The notes under the pieces are model-generated. The model had not been told where the DNA came from. It saw nothing but the letters and a program-made list of their open reading frames with translations, and did not search any database. Positions 47,001-58,900 of a DNA stretch of 64,000 bases are shown in pieces. The position numbers and the translations under genes are program-made. The stretch's first letter is position 1, and every line of letters begins with the position of its first letter. Origin of the DNA: Phoenix dactylifera. Its lineage: Eukaryota; Streptophyta; Magnoliopsida; Arecales; Arecaceae. Location: assembly GCF_009389715.1 (NCBI RefSeq), contig NC_052392.1, positions 38,931,410 through 38,995,409 of the forward strand, read 5' to 3'.

Positions 47001-49421
47001 TCCCTCCTTAACATCCAGACTACATCACCCACCAAATGAAAAAACCCAAAATAATATGTCTGGAGAATGTCTACCAAGGCAGCAGAGCATTTCATTCCCT
47101 TAACAACAAATTCTTGGGAGATAGGGAAAAATCCCCTCATGTTATAAGGTCCTGGTAAGATTCTTGAGGGGAAAAATAAACAGCTTTAATCTTTTGGAGC
47201 AATGTATCTTTTAGTCAATCCTCTAGTGTTATGAGGTCCATTCACAGCGTTCGCATGAAGACCTTGGACATTCATAAAAGAATATTTCATAGATTAAAAC
47301 ACTGTAAAGTAGCTACATATTTTTCTCGAAGAATATCACATTTTTTTGCTCCTTTTTATATAACTCAGACCGCTCGCACTATCAACTGTTTAAGCAAATT
47401 TTTCTATATTGAAACACTCTTGTATCTCCACTTATTCCACACACACACACACACACACATATATATCATACTACATCATATTATATCATACTTCCTGATT
47501 TAATTTTAATCTTCATCAAATGTTTAAGATAGCAAATAGCTATATAAAGATTTTATAGTTCCAAAAAAAAAGTAAGTGGTGTGCTTCTTCAGCATCCTTC
47601 CCGTGGAGGACACAATCATGATACCTTTACAATTTCCTATAATTTTGTTCACCATCAGTGTTGTATCTATACATTCTATGTACCTTTCTATAACCTTATA
47701 TATTATAGACTACATCTGCCCACAAATTACATTGGCTTTATGAGCCACTAAATCAGCTCACCGTTTGTTGTGAATTCTACATGCTAAGTCATTAAAAGAG
47801 CACCCTTTGGAGACCAACAACCAAGCATCTTTTCTACCACAAATTTAGACTAGTTCTCCTTTGAGTGAAGTCCCACAAAATAGGAGGCATCTATTAGCAT
47901 GGTTCTTAGAAATCTAGCATCTCAAGTATGCAAGGCACGGTGAATAACAACTTTACTTATGCTTATTTAACAAAGTTAGGGGATTCAAATGGTCAAACAA
48001 CATTATGAAGACTCCCATGTTATTATTACAGGTAAGCCCTTTAATATATCGAAACTGGTAAGAATGGCATTGCAAATACACTGGTAAAGAGGTCAGAGGA
48101 TAAAATAGTGAATAAACAGATCTTCCAATGTCATGAAACCACCTATTTGAAAGATCGGTGAAGTGAAAGACAATAGCACAAGCCATTGTTTCCATACTAA
48201 TACATTTCAAATTTATCATTCACCATCCTTTGAGTTTATTCTCTCATCTTTGCGATTATTAACCACATCTCCAAAGATTCTTCATTTACACACCATAAAT
48301 TATTTATAAAAGTAGATATAAATAAACAAAATAAGAAATTGACTTACTAGTAGAAGAATGTAAAAGGATATTGGTTTCACTTTGAAAGGGAATACCATAT
48401 AGACTTCTTTCTCAAAATCTACCACTTTTATGGAATTCAAGAACATGACTGGAGGCCTTGAACTCATTGTCCTTTCCATATCAAAAAATAGTTAAATGAA
48501 GAATTAATGCATGAGAACCTAGGTGATTTAGTTTCAGCAGTCCTTTTGAAGTAATAGTTTCAACACCAGAATAGATGGAAGAAGGGTACAAGAATCTCAA
48601 AGGTTGTCAGATATAAGGTTGCTAGAAAAGGTCCAAACTTAGAATGCACTTAACTTGAACTCCATAAGTTGCAACCCAAGGGCAAACTTATTTGGAAGTT
48701 GAAGAGCTAATGATAAGAAACTTGCGACATCCTAAATTCATGTTATTGCATGGGTAACATTGTAAATGCGTATCAAGTGGTGGTGTTCGCCGTGTTAAAT
48801 GCAGACCCATCCAAGAAGAGCTTGACAATATGCATACAGAAGGCATCATCTTATGTACTAAGCACATCAAATCGCAATTTCTAATTTCGGGGACAACAAG
48901 TTCTTTCATATCCAATTAACTTTCCATCAAATTGCATTCAGGAGAACAAAGCCAAGAAACAAGTAGGAAAAAAGCACTTTTTTTCCTTGGAAGATTAAAA
49001 TCAGATCAATCATTCAATGCACCCGGAACAAAAAGAATTCACGAAACATTGACGATCCCTGATGTTCATATGAAACGGGTATGGAGAAATTACTCATAAA
49101 TGCCCCCAAATTCAACAATAACCGAAACCCAAGGCCAATTACGAGAGCCAAAAGAAACCCCAATTAGAGAAATCGAAGAGAAATCCAGAGGCAAATCTCA
49201 GAAAAGAAATAAAAAGAGAAGAAAGAAGGGGGGGGTTGGTGGATTACTTTGAGGGTGCGGGTGGCGAATTCGACGCCGATGGTGGACTTGGAGTCGAGGA
49301 AGAACTCGTTGCGGGTGAAGCGGGAGAGGAGGTTGGATTTGCCCACCCCCGAGTCGCCGATCAGCACCACCTTGAACAGATAGTCGTACTCCTCCGCCGG
49401 CCCCAACCCTCGCCGCGCCAT
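41018..49421 (-). CDS. Rab GTPase, RABA2 (Rab11) type
   Basis: Small GTPase of the Rab11/RABA group, which in plants acts at the trans-Golgi network and early endosome in secretion and cell-plate formation. Two exons, 49421-49248 and 41509-41018, join in phase 0 to 221 residues. The P-loop GDSGVGKS is at 22-29, switch I STIGVEF at 46-52, WDTAGQE at 69-75, NKTD at 128-131 and ETSAL at 156-160. The protein ends in CCST, a double-cysteine geranylgeranylation site. The N-terminus ([21 protein letters not shown]), the stretch [20 protein letters not shown] and the acidic, variable tail fit RABA2 better than RABA1. The intron between the exons is about 7.7 kb (41510-49247), GT-AG, at the position (after TRTLK) where RABA genes usually have it. 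The frame is open upstream of ATG 49421, but only from a non-ATG codon. Confidence 0.96.
43483..43760. repeat. Tandem duplication of about 140 bp
   Basis: The stretch from TCTTGCTCTCTATTTTAAGG through GGACCATGGCCATTGATATT occurs twice (about 43485-43605 and 43630-43755) with a handful of differences, in the RABA2 intron. Confidence 0.85.
45489..45946. mobile_element. AT-rich MITE with inverted termini
   Basis: The left end AGGTTTTAAATAATGTGTTA is matched by the inverted right end AAGGTATAAAATAATGGTAT. The inside is built of ATTATAATGG/CCATTATAAT motifs that can pair. A shortened relative lies at 25275-25500. Flanking duplications are not clear. Confidence 0.6.
47438..47462. repeat. (CA)n microsatellite
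   Basis: A CA run of about 20 bases followed by ATATATA in the RABA2 intron. Confidence 0.85.
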
Positions 49422-49430
49422 CGCTGCGAT

Positions 49431-49520
49431 CTCTCTCTCTCTCTCTTCGTTGAGCTCCAAGAAAAGTCCTCAGCAGTAGTTCCGGATGACAGGTGATGAT
49501 AGAGAGAGAGAGAGAGAGAG
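49431..49520 (-). promoter_or_regulatory. GA-rich 5' leader of the RABA2 gene
   Basis: On the minus strand, GA runs lie at 49520-49501 and 49446-49431, the second ending nine bases before the ATG. Possible GAGA-type control element or simply a leader microsatellite. Confidence 0.4.
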
Positions 49521-49639
49521 CATTTTTTATCATTCTAACGAACCGTGCTGGGGGTGCAAATATTCCTCGAAATGCCGACCAAGTCCATAGAAAGGTGACC
49601 TCATACAGCAATCATAGTTTGGTCGTCGTAGATTCCGTA

Positions 49640-50150
49640 TAAATATATATATATATATATATATTTTTAAAATTTTTTTTACTGCAACGGATAAATACAT
49701 CTAAAAAGCCAAAAAAATAACTATGTCTCGAACTCGAAGTGCTCTAGACAACTCTCTTTTACTGACCCACATAGCTCCTAGAGTAGTTAGCTACATACAA
49801 GGTCATCCAATCCGCAGCGATCCACTACCATAACTCGAATATCCCTGAGCAAGAAGTGGCACCCACCTACACTACCGGTGCCCTTTTAGATCTAGCCAAT
49901 CATCGTAGCTAAGTCATTCTCGATCAAGACTGCACTGGCCCGCAGAACATGCCGGGCTTGATATATACCAGCCCAAGCCGCCCTTAGCTCCATCCTCGGA
50001 ACAGAGATATCAAAGATCTGGCATCTACTAATAACAACAACCCTAAAGTCCGAGCCTCTAATGACGAAACTCGCACCACCCCTCCTACCACCATCTAGCA
50101 CGCATCCGTCGAAATTGACCTTGAGAAAACTTGAAGTTAGAGGCTCCTAG
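49640..50150 (-). mobile_element. LINE 3' fragment with RNase H-like domain
   Basis: The minus strand reads GGRRGGASFVIRGSDFRVVV, then VPRMELRAAWAGIYQARHVL and SAVLIENDLATMIG, the order of the RVT_3 RNase H-like domain (catalytic-type E in MELRAA, D in NDLA). Broken frames with YVANYS and LEHFE follow, resembling the tails at 21203 and 56405. Several stops; not functional. An (AT)n run at 49643-49664 marks the end. Confidence 0.7.
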
Positions 50151-51585
50151 ATAAAAAAAAAACATCATCCGTGTTGTGGTATATATATCTTCAAACTATA
50201 CAATTGGACCCGTCTATGGCATCAATACATTTTCTTGTTATCATTTTAACAACACCAAAAAAAAAAAAGAAGGTATAAAGACTTGCAATTGATTATTGAT
50301 ACGAGTTTTTCGAGAGATAACCTTGATTCTCATCAACTAGCGATGAGCTTGAGTTAGGCTTGATTTGACTATAATTAATCCAAGCTTGAATATGATCTAT
50401 AGGCTCAAATTTAGCTGCAAACGTAGTTTTTTCTCCTTTTTGGCTTTTTTTTGACAAAAGCACCCAACCTGATCACATGCAATTAGTAAAGTTTAAAATT
50501 GGCACGTGCGCGCGCGCATGTATGAGTTTTTACAGAAACTACTTATAATGAATACTGATGGAGGAGATGGAAATGAGTTCATAACCCATTCCAATAGATG
50601 GTCATGGTTTTTGAACAACCGAGTAGCTATCGATTTGGAAATTTTTAAGAGTGGTTTTTGTTTGAAAAAGAGAAGGTGGAAAAGAGATGCAATTACAAAC
50701 ACCATATATCAATAATGTTATTACAAAGTTCTGATTTCACTGTAACATTATTGATATATGGTGTTTCTTCTTTGTCATCTCGTATCTACTTTAGTTCATC
50801 TTTCCTTCTCAATTCTAACGCATTCTCTCTCTCCCCCTCCCCATTTTGTACAGAGGTTATATTACTCTACAGCCCAAAGAGGCATATATCAAAAAATCAT
50901 GAAGCAGAAGTTCATCTCACTAGCACTCCATGATCGGAAATAAAATTCATAGCCTAATTAGCTAACCAAACTCCAACGCATTCCATCCATACCACACTAC
51001 CATATGGTCTCACTCTGCACTACTGGACCTTGTGCTTATTTTCTTATGCATTCTTATGATTGTTGTTATTTTTATTTTCAATTTGAGATTTGTCTCCCCT
51101 AATATAGTATAGTATGGTATAATATAATGTAATATAATATAATATGATGCCACTCATCAAAGAAATAAAATATAGTTCAAACTCAACCATCTTTTTCTAA
51201 AAAATAATAAATCTTGTTTAAGATCTAGACCAGATCCCCAGGTCCGAAGATCATATCATACCGAGCCTAGCTAGGCTAAAACCAGTGCGAGTCACTAGTT
51301 GACCTGACCCATTTGCAACCTTATTCACCAGCCATCCAATGAAGCCCAAAACACAATTTACGACTAGAAACTCCTTGTGTCCCTTTCTAATTTTCAAGAA
51401 GAATTGAATTAAACATGAGGTCAGAGAGAGAAAACCACATGGAAGTTGGCATAGGTCAAAATAAATTCCCTCCATTTTTTTTAGTTCCTTTCCTCGTACA
51501 TCACATGAAACTACTCCTCACTTCCATCAAAAGATTCAAAACCCATCTTACTCTTCTTGTCTCTCGCATCCATAGAGACTAGTTG
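50151..51585. other. Intergenic stretch between RABA2 and GDSL genes
   Basis: No gene recognised. Notable are an alternating CG/CA tract (50503-50521), a perfect 24-bp hairpin (50697-50766), and a TATAATATAA-rich tract near 51108-51150. The right part is downstream of the GDSL stop. Confidence 0.5.
50697..50766. repeat. Hairpin with 24-bp perfect arms
   Basis: The left arm at 50697-50720 (starting AAACACCATATATCAATAAT) is exactly complementary to 50743-50766, with a 22-base spacer. Orientation of any transcript is unknown. Could be a small MITE or an RNA foldback. Confidence 0.8.
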
Positions 51586-54165
51586 CTAGTTTTGTTGAAG
51601 TTCCAAGCCGGCGAGCTGCTCTATGTTCATGGGGTACGCCACATCAGTGCCGCCACTGAAGGCTTTCTTTGCCAATATGACGTTCACAGCTGCCGTTGGG
51701 TGGAAGGCATCCCAAAACACATACTTATTTCTATCAGAGCATGGAGTCTGGAAAGGAAGGCAGGTGATCTGCCCACTGTTGCGTCCAATGCCGCAGCACC
51801 CACGGTCAATCACGCTAAATCCTACAAAATTAAGAAAAATTATATATATATAAATTAATTTACAGCTATATAAGTATAACAATCCAGAATCTCACTCAAA
51901 AAGACTAGCTGGAAGGTATTATTTGGGTTACTTGATCCTGTTTTCTGTTTTCTGTATAAGTATCCAAGATCTACGAAGCAAATAACTAAATTTAAAGTTC
52001 TAATCTACTATCTTGAATTTACCCCTCGCTTTCACTTCTTTAGCTGCATCTTTTCTTCTTTATATTTGCTGCCATTTGGAGGAGTTTTGTTGTTTCATTA
52101 TCTCCAATGGAATGTGAGTGAGGCTTTCCCCGACTCTTTCTCTCACTCTTTTCTTTGTTTTTTTCTAAAAAAATCTTCTAATCATTACATACAGCATTTT
52201 AGTTATGGTTGCCCATTTTAAAATAAAATCATGTACATATATATTAGATTACTAAAATATTTTCAGCCTATTTTGAAGGAAGAATGAAAGCTTGGGCTAT
52301 CTCATTAGGGAAGGATTTAAGGAAAACTAAAAGAGCAGACAATCAACAGAAGCCAGTGACACTCAAATGGAAGCAGTTACCATAAGATGTGGGATGGATG
52401 AGAATATCCCTGATCATCCCGAAGTTATCAATGTATATGAACTTGGCACCAGGGAGATTTGCATTGAGGTTGTCAACCATTGACTTGACCTTGTTGTTGA
52501 AGGGAATCAGAAGATTATCAACTTCAGGCGAGCAATGACTCGAAGGATTTTGTGCAAGGATGCTTGGAATACAGGCCATGGATCCTACTCCAGCGATCAC
52601 AAACCTCCGAGCTCCAACGTTGTATAAGCTCTACATGAAAACAAAACATTATTATTAGTTTTTTATTTTTTTGAGAAGATGGGTTTTCCAATAGATTCAT
52701 TTCATGAGGTCACTAAATGATTACAAGCTGAACTAAAGTAGAACTGGGCAAACCAGAAAACACAACATGTTTAGTATATTAAAATTATCGACGTTTTCGC
52801 TGTGCAGTGAAGCTTCCCTTAAATCAGACTCTTCCTCTCTTGTTAATCTTCTTCAGAGAAGGCATGGTGCAATAACTAACGCCATTAAGAAATTGAAAGG
52901 TTGATGCTAAGACTGAAATTAACTATACATTAATTCAAGCAGTCAATTCAAAGCTCTCTCTTTATTGGCCGCATTTTGGCATGGTACTCATGAATCAAGA
53001 ACATGAGCTTGGAGCCTCATGAATCAAAGTTGGGCGATCAATAAATTGAGTCCTTGTACTTACTGTCCTTAAAAGATTTCCAGGTTGGCAAGCCATTTCA
53101 TGGCTACTAATCCAACGTAAAACAATGGCCGGTGTGAGAAACCAACTTACAGCGAGCTGGCGGGAGTACTGCCGGACCAGAAGCTCAGCAAACTGCTCGG
53201 CATTGTACACGTTCCGTGTATTATAGTTTGGCATCAGATAGTTGTTTAGGTAGTCATTGCTCCCCATTCCCACAAAGAAGATGCAGCGAGCTATGGCTTT
53301 GGCAACATGATCAGCGCCTAAGTTGCCGGTGATCCGATCGAGCGTCGACTCGAAGTTCCTGATCTGCTGATTGAATGGTATCCTCCCCACCTGCATCGCC
53401 AAGTTTTTTGATGAACCATCAGAGAGACATCAGTGATGACAAAGTGTCATCTGACATGCAAGAAAGCTACGTAGTTAGATGCATGGTTCTCTCAGGGATC
53501 AAGACTAGCTACTGTAGAGGGACTTACAAAGTTTCTTCCGGTGATGTCTAAAATTCCAGCAGCAGCCGAGGCATAGTTAACACCATGAAGGAGGTCTTCA
53601 CCAGAAGCTTGGGAGTAAGGTGGAATAAGAGGTAGTCCAAGGAGAACGGCTGCAAGAGAAGATATAGGGTAAGTTAATAATTTGATGGTGTCATATACTA
53701 TACTGATGGTAGTTTAGAGCTGAGGAACAATTAATACGCAGGTGGGTTTCACCACACATTCATGGCAATGCCAGATGAATTGGCAGATATATAGATTAAA
53801 AATAACAGGAGAAATACATGAATATACTGGCGCACACTGAAAACACCATAAGTGCATGGAGTGAATGATGAACAGGGTGGACAATAAATGGAGTCCAGGA
53901 AAAGTATTATATGCCTGGAATTGAAGTTGAAAAATTGGTGGATATTAGAGAGTATTAAGCATAAACTCATCATATTTCTTACTGGCTTAGGCTGCTTGTG
54001 GTCTTCATTTGTTCTCCATAAATCAACCTTAGACATGAACCATGGAGGATTAAAAGAAAAATGTTCCAACAAGATCAACTTTAAATAAACAAAAGTAATT
54101 AAATACCACACATAAATACAATGTGATGAAAGAGATCTCAGTGAATTTGATACAAAAATCTAAGG

Positions 54166-54245
<80 letters not shown>

Positions 54246-54977
54246 TATATAAGAGTTTAGTATTTTGTGAAAAATATTTAATCTCGATACTTCATCAAAA
54301 TCTAAAATAGTTAGGAAGTAGTTTAGTCTAGCGAATATTGATAATAAAACAAGTTTGATCGCTAGTTAATGATTAAAATAGGAAAGCTGGTTCCATCATG
54401 CATGAAATTTCAAATTAAACAGTCGGATGGGCTTCCTCCGAATTTTGCACCCAAGCTGTTTGAAACCATCCTTCTCTCAGGTAGTAGACAACCCAAGGGT
54501 GTCAAAAAACTCGCAGAGCTCCACCCAAACCCCCACCACCACCCATGGCTTCCACATGTATGCTTTGATATCAACTCTCGTAAACCCATGCAGGCATGTT
54601 CCTGTGAATGGTGCGGTCGTACTGAAGGCAAGCCAAGTCACAACCAAGAAAGGCAAGAGAAGGGTCGAGGACTCGCCTATCTCATCCACAATGGTGTAGC
54701 CATTGGAGAACCTCCCGGTCGGCCCGCCGGCAAAGTCGATGCCATAAGGGTAGTAGTTTGCCTTGGCAAAGGAGGGGATGTTGTTGTTGTTGCCGTTGTC
54801 AATGAGGGAGTCTCCAAACACGAACATTGCCGGCACCAATTCCCTTCGGCCATTGCCACCATCTCGTGCAACTGGTCCTACTGCTTCCTGAGCTATGGAA
54901 AAATTAGAAACTATCGATAAAGCTAGGAGGACATGGAAGAAGAATATGAAGAGCATTGGGTAGCTAAACGTTGCCAT
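51586..54977 (-). CDS. GDSL esterase/lipase (At1g71691-like), five exons
   Basis: Secreted SGNH/GDSL-family hydrolase acting on ester substrates; the natural substrate is not known from sequence. Exons 54977-54677, 53649-53528, 53390-53151, 52630-52381 and 51821-51586 join in frame to 382 residues, near the family's 360-380. A hydrophobic signal peptide covers residues 1-29. Block I is [15 protein letters not shown] (nucleophile S57). Block II Gly is in [10 protein letters not shown], block III is [11 protein letters not shown] (N186), and block V is FWDAFHPT (D342, H345); the catalytic set is complete. The sequence between ([40 protein letters not shown]) is close to Arabidopsis At1g71691. 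Introns 2-4 are GT-AG; intron 1 needs a GC donor at 54676. The 54677-54977 exon alone reads on into intron sequence if not spliced. Confidence 0.94.
51875..51990. mobile_element. TRIM LTR fragment in the last intron of the GDSL gene
   Basis: TATAACAATCCAGAATCTCA, then GCTGGAAGGTATTATTTGGG and AAGTATCCAAGATCTACGAA, match the LTRs at 36944-37080 and 3119-3256 in order. The distal part of the LTR is missing or diverged. Confidence 0.75.
54170..54250. repeat. (AT)n microsatellite
   Basis: About 80 bases of almost pure AT dinucleotide in the first intron of the GDSL gene. Confidence 0.97.
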
Positions 54978-56404
54978 CTGAACGAGATACAAGGTGGGGA
55001 AGGAAAGGAGATGGGTTGATATAGAATGGGAAAGTTGAGAAGGGTGGAGGGTGGTTAGAGTGGTATCAATGCACCTTACCTGTGCTCTTGCAGAGGAGTA
55101 AATGAGCATGTGGGATGGAGTGCAGAGAAGGCAGAGAACCGTGGTATTTTGGGTATTTTGCTGGAAAAAAGAAAATTCTATGACAGGACCGTGACTAGAG
55201 TACCTCCCATTAAGATCTCTTGGCTCTTGCAAATTCTTAGCAAAAAGTTTGCAGTTAGTTCTGAGGAAGACGGATGGGTTTTAGAAATAAGTCAGATTTT
55301 CTTCTAGTTTTTTGATATCATTGGTAAACTTTCTTGTCAATTTCTTTGAAAGTGAACCGTTGGCAGGTTCCAAGAAAGAGGTAAGGTTCTTAAATGCTGG
55401 TGGAGGAGTGGATTTAGAGGTTTCAAACTAAAAGAAAGTTTCATAGGCATGCAAGTTTTAGCCTCCAGAGTGGAACTTAGTCAGAGCTTGTTTTTTTAAA
55501 AAAATAGGAAATTTCATCTAGATTCTTCTTTGACCTGACAAATCTTTCGTGCACTTGGCTTGGCTCCTAGATGATCCTCATCTCATGGATCAATGCTAGG
55601 GTAACTCAAAAATGTTACTCAGGCGTTTTGATACCAATCACCTTGCTTCATTAAAATGGAACACGACACTAATTCAAAGGAGCAATGAGAATACGCTCCC
55701 CTAGCTGGGTGACTTTGGGAGTGATTTTTTTGAGTTATCTCAATAAGATGCTGGACTATCTACATAATCTCCTTCCTTTTGATTCAGATTTTAAATATTG
55801 AAGACTAATGTAAAAATTTTGAGTAACAAAAAGAGCCAAATGGATGAAGCCTATAGAAATCAGAAAATAAAATATCAAAAATTTTGAAAAAAGACTAATG
55901 AAATCTTTAAAATCCCCATTTTTTTGTGGTAAAACAAATGATTTAAATTAATCAAATTTAAATACATCTATAGGAATCAGAAAATAAAATATCAAAAAAC
56001 CGAATAGAAAAACTCATAATATAGATCTTATAAAATTTATATCATCCAATCAATTGCACTACTAACTTTTTTATAAATATATCACACCTCAATTAATAGC
56101 AGTGAGGGCATCATTTACCAACAATCCTATACAAATGGATGAAGTCTTCTATGAATAGGAGGTGGATCAAAAAACTATCCGATAAATGTCATAAAATCTC
56201 TCTAAATAAATCTATGAAATATTTAATAAATATATACCATAATTTAAATCTTTCCAAGCTATAATATTTTTTTTTATTAAAACTATAGTATAAAAAAAAA
56301 ATAAAAATTGCTTGCAGCTAATAGTGTACTACTAGTACTTTGTATAATAAAATTTACTCCACTAAAAGCCTTTTTTTCATTACATCCTCCTTTGAAAAAA
56401 AAAT
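54978..56404. other. Upstream region of the GDSL gene
   Basis: Promoter and leader of the minus-strand GDSL gene lie in roughly the first few hundred bases; no unambiguous TATA element was assigned. The rest is AT-rich without a recognised gene. Confidence 0.4.
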
Positions 56405-56620
56405 AGAGATTTTTTTTTTTGGTTAAGGCAGATAAATTATACCTGCCGAGTATGGATGCATCCAATAAAATTAAAAAATAAAATACTTCGAAGTGCCAGG
56501 GGTAACTCTTCATTATCAGTCCATATGGTCTATCGGAATGACTGGCTACATAAGCAACCATCCAATCTACAATTTTATTAGCTTTTCGGAAAACATGCAG
56601 GCATGTAAGGTCGCCCTATT
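56405..56620 (-). mobile_element. LINE 3' end (RNase H C-terminus)
   Basis: The minus strand reads RKANKIVDWMVAYVASHSD (about 56593-56537), the same protein end as at 21203-21440, followed by a similar tail and a T-rich (plus strand) stretch at 56400-56420 that looks like the poly-A remnant. 5'-truncated copy. Confidence 0.7.
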
Positions 56621-56719
56621 CCTCATCATTATAGTGAAATACTTTTGATGTAGTTTTGAAATATTTTATTTTTTAATTTTATTACATGCATTGGTAGTTT
56701 GGTACCAGATTTGATAAAA

Positions 56720-56756
56720 GAAAAAAAAAAAAAAAAGAGGGGGGGGGGGGGGGGAA
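56720..56756. repeat. Poly-A / poly-G homopurine tract
   Basis: A run of about 18 A is followed by GAG and a run of about 16 G. The G run could form a quadruplex; it is also a likely sequencing or assembly weak point. Confidence 0.8.
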
Positions 56757-57284
56757 TGGTTGACCGGGTCCCCCTCCTAAATATTTTCACGCGGGAGCTG
56801 CCAGTTGTCAGAGCTGAGTCATCGTGGCAGCAGAGACATGGCACATGAAGTGATTTATGAGCTCCTGTTGAAAACTGGTTGCAAGTCAAACAGAATTCAA
56901 TCGGCAATCGAGTCAAAGGACAAGCGGACTCGTGGGGCCCGCCGTTGTGGTGGGTCCATGGATGACCCCAAAACTTTTTCGTAGCACTATTTCTACAAAA
57001 TGCGAATCCAAATTTATTGACCTCTTCTTATAATTGAGCAAGGTTTTGATTTAAAGCCACTTTCATTTTCCATGGATTCCTGTTGACAACAAGTCCAAAT
57101 TGGTTGTGCAATAAATTTCATATAACATAGAGAAGATAGTGGCTTTATCAGGATAAATTAATTTATGTGCACGTAGGAAAAAAAATATTTTAATTTATTT
57201 TATTTACTAACTCCATCGTTAATCAATCAGGTATTGCACCTGCTTTTGCTTCAAAAAAAAAAGAAAGAAGAGAAGGTGTAGATT

Positions 57285-57740
57285 TTGTGATCCGGAGTCA
57301 TGACTTACAGATTATTGCTGTGGATGGGGCAATGGATAGATGGGCTGACATCTATATGGGCGGAGCTCGGGGCAGCATGAAAAGACATCTCCTACACGAG
57401 ACAGAGGCTGAGGGCGGAACGTATCATCCTCGAGGGCGACTCGGCCACGATAATCGACTGAATACGTGAGGAGGGGCAGATGGGGATGAGAGTCCTCTAC
57501 TCGGTGACATTCGGCGAATGGTGAGAGAATGTAGTGCTTTTCAGGCAGTGTATGTATATCAGGAGGCAAACAGGGCTGCCAACTCAGCCACCTCTTATGC
57601 AGTATAGCACTTCGGAGGGGTCTTATGGATAGACCACGAAGTCCCTCCTTCACGGTTATACCAGATTTTTGCTCTTGATTCTTTTGATTGTACCTACCCT
57701 AGAGTAGGATGAGCAGCAGTTGTACCAAAAAAAAAAAAGC
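57285..57740 (+). mobile_element. LINE 3' fragment with RNase H motif and poly-A
   Basis: The plus strand reads AERIILEGDSATIIDWIREE (about 57411-57470; family motif LEGDS-x-x-I-I) and, after frameshifts, parts matching RRMVRECSAFQAVY and QEANRAANSA. It ends in an A run at 57727-57738 that fits a LINE tail. Broken, not coding. It runs opposite to the three minus-strand LINE tails. Confidence 0.7.
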
Positions 57741-58900
57741 CATAAAATAAAGATGCAAGCCGGATGTTTTGTGGAGGAAAAAAAAAAACTAGTGATCATT
57801 TACACTTTTAATATCTAATGTTTAGATGTTTTTGCTGTTTTTCTCTTAACTTTTAAATATTAGAAATAACTGTGGCTATTACATTGTGCTCCATCAAATT
57901 GGAAAATTGTATGTGTACCCTACTTTTCAAAATAGTATGTCATGAAGCAATCCATAGACAAGTTTTCTAGCATGCTGAAATTACCAATTCATCTCAAATT
58001 ATCAAATGGATTTTAGTCTTTTTCTTTTTGTTAGAGTTGTGTAGTGCTAAAAGCCACTTGCATATAAATTGTAAATATTGATTGGATAAGGTCAAGATGG
58101 GAGTGATGATTAGGCTGTCTAACATGATAACCATCATGGTGGCATAATATCCATAATAGAATAGCAACATGGTCAAGTATATATGTGAGGATCCAGACAA
58201 TAACTTGAAAGATTTTTGAAAATATTTTTTTACAAAATTATTATGATTAATAATTAATTATTTCAAAAAATGTGCACTAATAGCTTTTATAAAAAAGATA
58301 TCTAATATGATCTAGGATTCTAATGAACCATGATATCATATGATTAAGAATTTCATAGTGCAATGATCATATAAAGACACCATAACAATGTGGTACTAAA
58401 TTGTAGGATATAGCTTGTGAGGGAGGCTAACCAATTTCATCCTACTCATCATGAAGTTTAGTTATGCGTTATGGACTTTATATCTCCATGTTAGATCATC
58501 TTGCTAATGTGCGATTAAAATAGACATGAAGGAGTAGGTCATTGGTGACCATGAACTTGTATTGGTATATTCCAAAAATGCATCCAGCATATGTCATCTA
58601 TTTTTAGATTGATTGTGATGCAATTTTGATTGATGTTTCTCTAACAAATTGGATCAAGAAAAATCTGAATTTGATTAGAGAAGATATTGGGCTAGAGAAT
58701 TAATCCGGATACATTGGATTTGGATGTGTTAGGTCAAGTAAGACTAAGCCCTGAGTTAACCCCATCAGATGCTTGGATAGGGAATGCAAATATCAACTTC
58801 AAAATCATCATGATGGAAACATATATTTCTTTCTATAACGTTTATTTATGTGAAAATATCATAAGCAAAGATACTGGAATTTTGATGCAAATACTCTTGA
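57741..58900. other. Intergenic stretch, no gene seen
   Basis: AT-rich; short open frames without motifs. Confidence 0.45.

Larger units (their letters stand above)
41510..49247. other. Giant intron of the RABA2 gene
   Basis: About 7.7 kb of AT-rich sequence with a 140-bp duplication (43483-43760), a MITE (45489-45946), a GGTAC-type repeat near 44060-44190 and a CA microsatellite (about 47440-47460). No nested gene was recognised on either strand. Confidence 0.7.

Noticed and set aside
49198-49611. Arg-rich and other frames over RABA2 exon 1
   Set aside because: Frame shadows of the Rab exon and its GA-rich leader.
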